From: Clostridium sp.
Lineage (GTDB): Bacteria; Bacillota; Clostridia; Clostridiales; Clostridiaceae
Reading direction: 5' to 3'
Length of the DNA: 6,383 bases
Assembly (NCBI GenBank): GCA_012511315.1
Contig: JAAZGI010000161.1
Coordinates: 1 to 6,383, forward strand
Shown: positions 5,719 to 6,383 of the stretch, in pieces
How the letters are laid out: the number at the start of each line of letters is the position of its first letter
How positions within the stretch are numbered: the first letter of the stretch is position 1
Position numbers and translations under genes: made by a program
The notes under the pieces: model-generated
Databases searched by the model: none
Told to the model about the DNA's origin: nothing
The model's input: the letters and a program-made list of their open reading frames with translations, nothing else

Positions 5719-6005
5719 TTAGCTTCCCTGCTCAGCTAGGTTATTTAATAGCTCTAAGTCCATTCGCAATTCCCTTATTCTTCGACTCTCAAAACAACCT
5801 TAGGCAATAAATTCAATCCCTTTTCTTTCTAAGTTCAAAATGATTACTCATAGCTCCCAAATCCTGGTTTCCTGTGATTTTTTTAAAGAATCTTGGTAAA
5901 TATTCCTTACCATCTACTGAGTTAATCATTGTTCGCTCAATCACATTCCTTGCTTAAAACAGCAAAATTGACTCCATCAGTTTTCCCATAAACTAATTTT
6001 GCCAT
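5719..6005 (-). pseudogene. Probable frameshifted gene remnant, unknown family
   Basis: Minus-strand reading gives three adjoining protein-like pieces. From ATG 6005: MAKLVYGKTDGVNFAVLSKE, then a stop at 5939-5937. From 5944 in the next frame, 43 codons: VIERTMINSVDGKEYLPRFF, then KKITGNQDLGAMSNHFELRK, ending at a TGA (5815-5813). From 5820, a third frame: GIEFIA, one TAA, then ESRRIRELRMDLELLNNLAE to a stop at 5721-5719. One-base corrections near 5944 and in the AAAA run near 5821, plus the TAA, would restore about 98 codons. The pieces are rich in Gly, Asp, Glu, Lys and Asn, and about 70% of the codons in the middle piece start with a purine, as in real genes. I do not recognise the family. 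Runs of this length do occur by chance in AT-rich DNA, so composition and collinearity carry the call. Confidence 0.42.
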
Positions 6006-6026
6006 TATATTCTAAATGTTCTTATA

Positions 6027-6223
6027 TTAATAGTAGCAAGTCTTTCGACTTTTTAACTTAGCCCTAGCGGCTAGGTTTTCAGGTAAAAAGATAAATTCAG
6101 AGGGAAAATTAATCAACCCTCATCTGAAAAGTCGAAGTTCTAGAGTTTATGTGGTTTTAGAATTTTTGAAGCTAGTGCAATATAACCACTTGTATATGGA
6201 AGTTTGCAAAAATCTAATTCAAT
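6027..6223 (-). pseudogene. Possible further gene remnant
   Basis: Directly upstream (minus strand) of the remnant at 5719-6005 is more protein-like reading. 6223-6140 gives 27 codons containing CKLPYTSGYIALASKILKPH, then a stop. The same frame goes on with NFDFSDEG to a second stop at 6115-6113, and an overlapping frame from 6116 reads LINFPSEFIFLPENLAARAK to a TAA at 6029-6027. Joined, FDFSDEG-LINFPSEF is smooth protein sequence. It may be part of the same dead gene or a second one. The evidence is weaker than for 5719-6005 and could be chance. Confidence 0.25.
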
Positions 6224-6245
6224 CTACCCATTAATATATTGAACC

Positions 6246-6305
6246 AAAATGTATTAACGAAAAATGTATTAACGCCAAATATGTTAAATGCAGAATTAAA
6301 TGCAG
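6246..6305. repeat. Nested short AT-rich tandem repeats
   Basis: AAAATGTATTAACG occurs at 6246-6259 and 6261-6274 (period 15), followed by a degenerate AAATATGTTAA. This passes directly into TTAAATGCAG at 6284-6293 and 6296-6305 (period 12). About 60 bp is thus almost wholly repeats, non-coding and next to the terminator at 6314. Confidence 0.75.
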
Positions 6306-6313
6306 GTAATAAA

Positions 6314-6356
6314 AAGAGTTCTAAAAGCTTGTTTCTGGCAAGCTTTTAGAACTCTT
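6314..6356 (-). terminator. Strong terminator, 18-bp perfect stem
   Basis: Positions 6314-6331 pair without mismatch with 6339-6356 around the loop TTTCTGG. On the minus strand the stem runs into CTCTTTTTATTACC, a good U-tract. On the plus strand it is followed by AACTTTATTT, weaker. It most likely ends a minus-strand gene that lies beyond the right edge of the window. Confidence 0.8.
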
Positions 6357-6383
6357 AACTTTATTTCGTTGATATTTGATTCG

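Noticed and set aside
6039..6085. Small hairpins (AAGTC/GACTT and CCTAG/CTAGG) with T-runs on the plus strand
   Set aside because: The stems are only five pairs long, and no plus-strand gene lies upstream that would need a terminator there.

Overview
The window looks like an accessory stretch of a low-GC Firmicutes chromosome, most likely from a clostridium. The DNA is AT-rich and the ribosome-binding sites are strong AGGAGG or AAGGA types. There is a typical Gram-positive lipoprotein with a Cys lipobox and a sodium-coupled amino-acid transporter. No phage, insertion-sequence, CRISPR, tRNA or rRNA gene can be recognised. The species cannot be named from the sequence.

Layout: positions 1-411 (+) hold the C-terminal part of a TDT-family (TehA/SLAC1-like) membrane transporter. 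A gap of about 530 bp follows, with a large hairpin (592-649) and a possible decayed minus-strand gene (678-855). Positions 944-1444 (+) encode a conserved soluble protein of unknown function. The convergent junction 1445-1673 is packed with hairpins and ends in a bidirectional terminator. Everything further right is on the minus strand: an SLC1-type cation symporter (1674-2918), a three-module repeat-bearing lipoprotein (3498-4916) and a small four-helix membrane protein (5196-5606). The right end (5640-6383) has no intact gene. It holds apparent remnants of minus-strand coding sequence, an AT-rich block of short tandem repeats and a strong 18-bp-stem terminator, probably for a minus-strand gene beyond the edge.

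The minus-strand genes appear to be separate transcription units with their own signals. All three products belong to the cell envelope (uptake of a small amino acid, a surface lipoprotein, a small membrane protein), but nothing in the sequence ties them into one pathway. I do not see a clear new multi-gene system. The most unusual points are three unrelated tandem repeats that share a 15-bp period (one in frame in the lipoprotein, two non-coding), the hairpin cluster between the convergent genes, the transporter's altered sodium and substrate signature residues, and the possible gene remnants.
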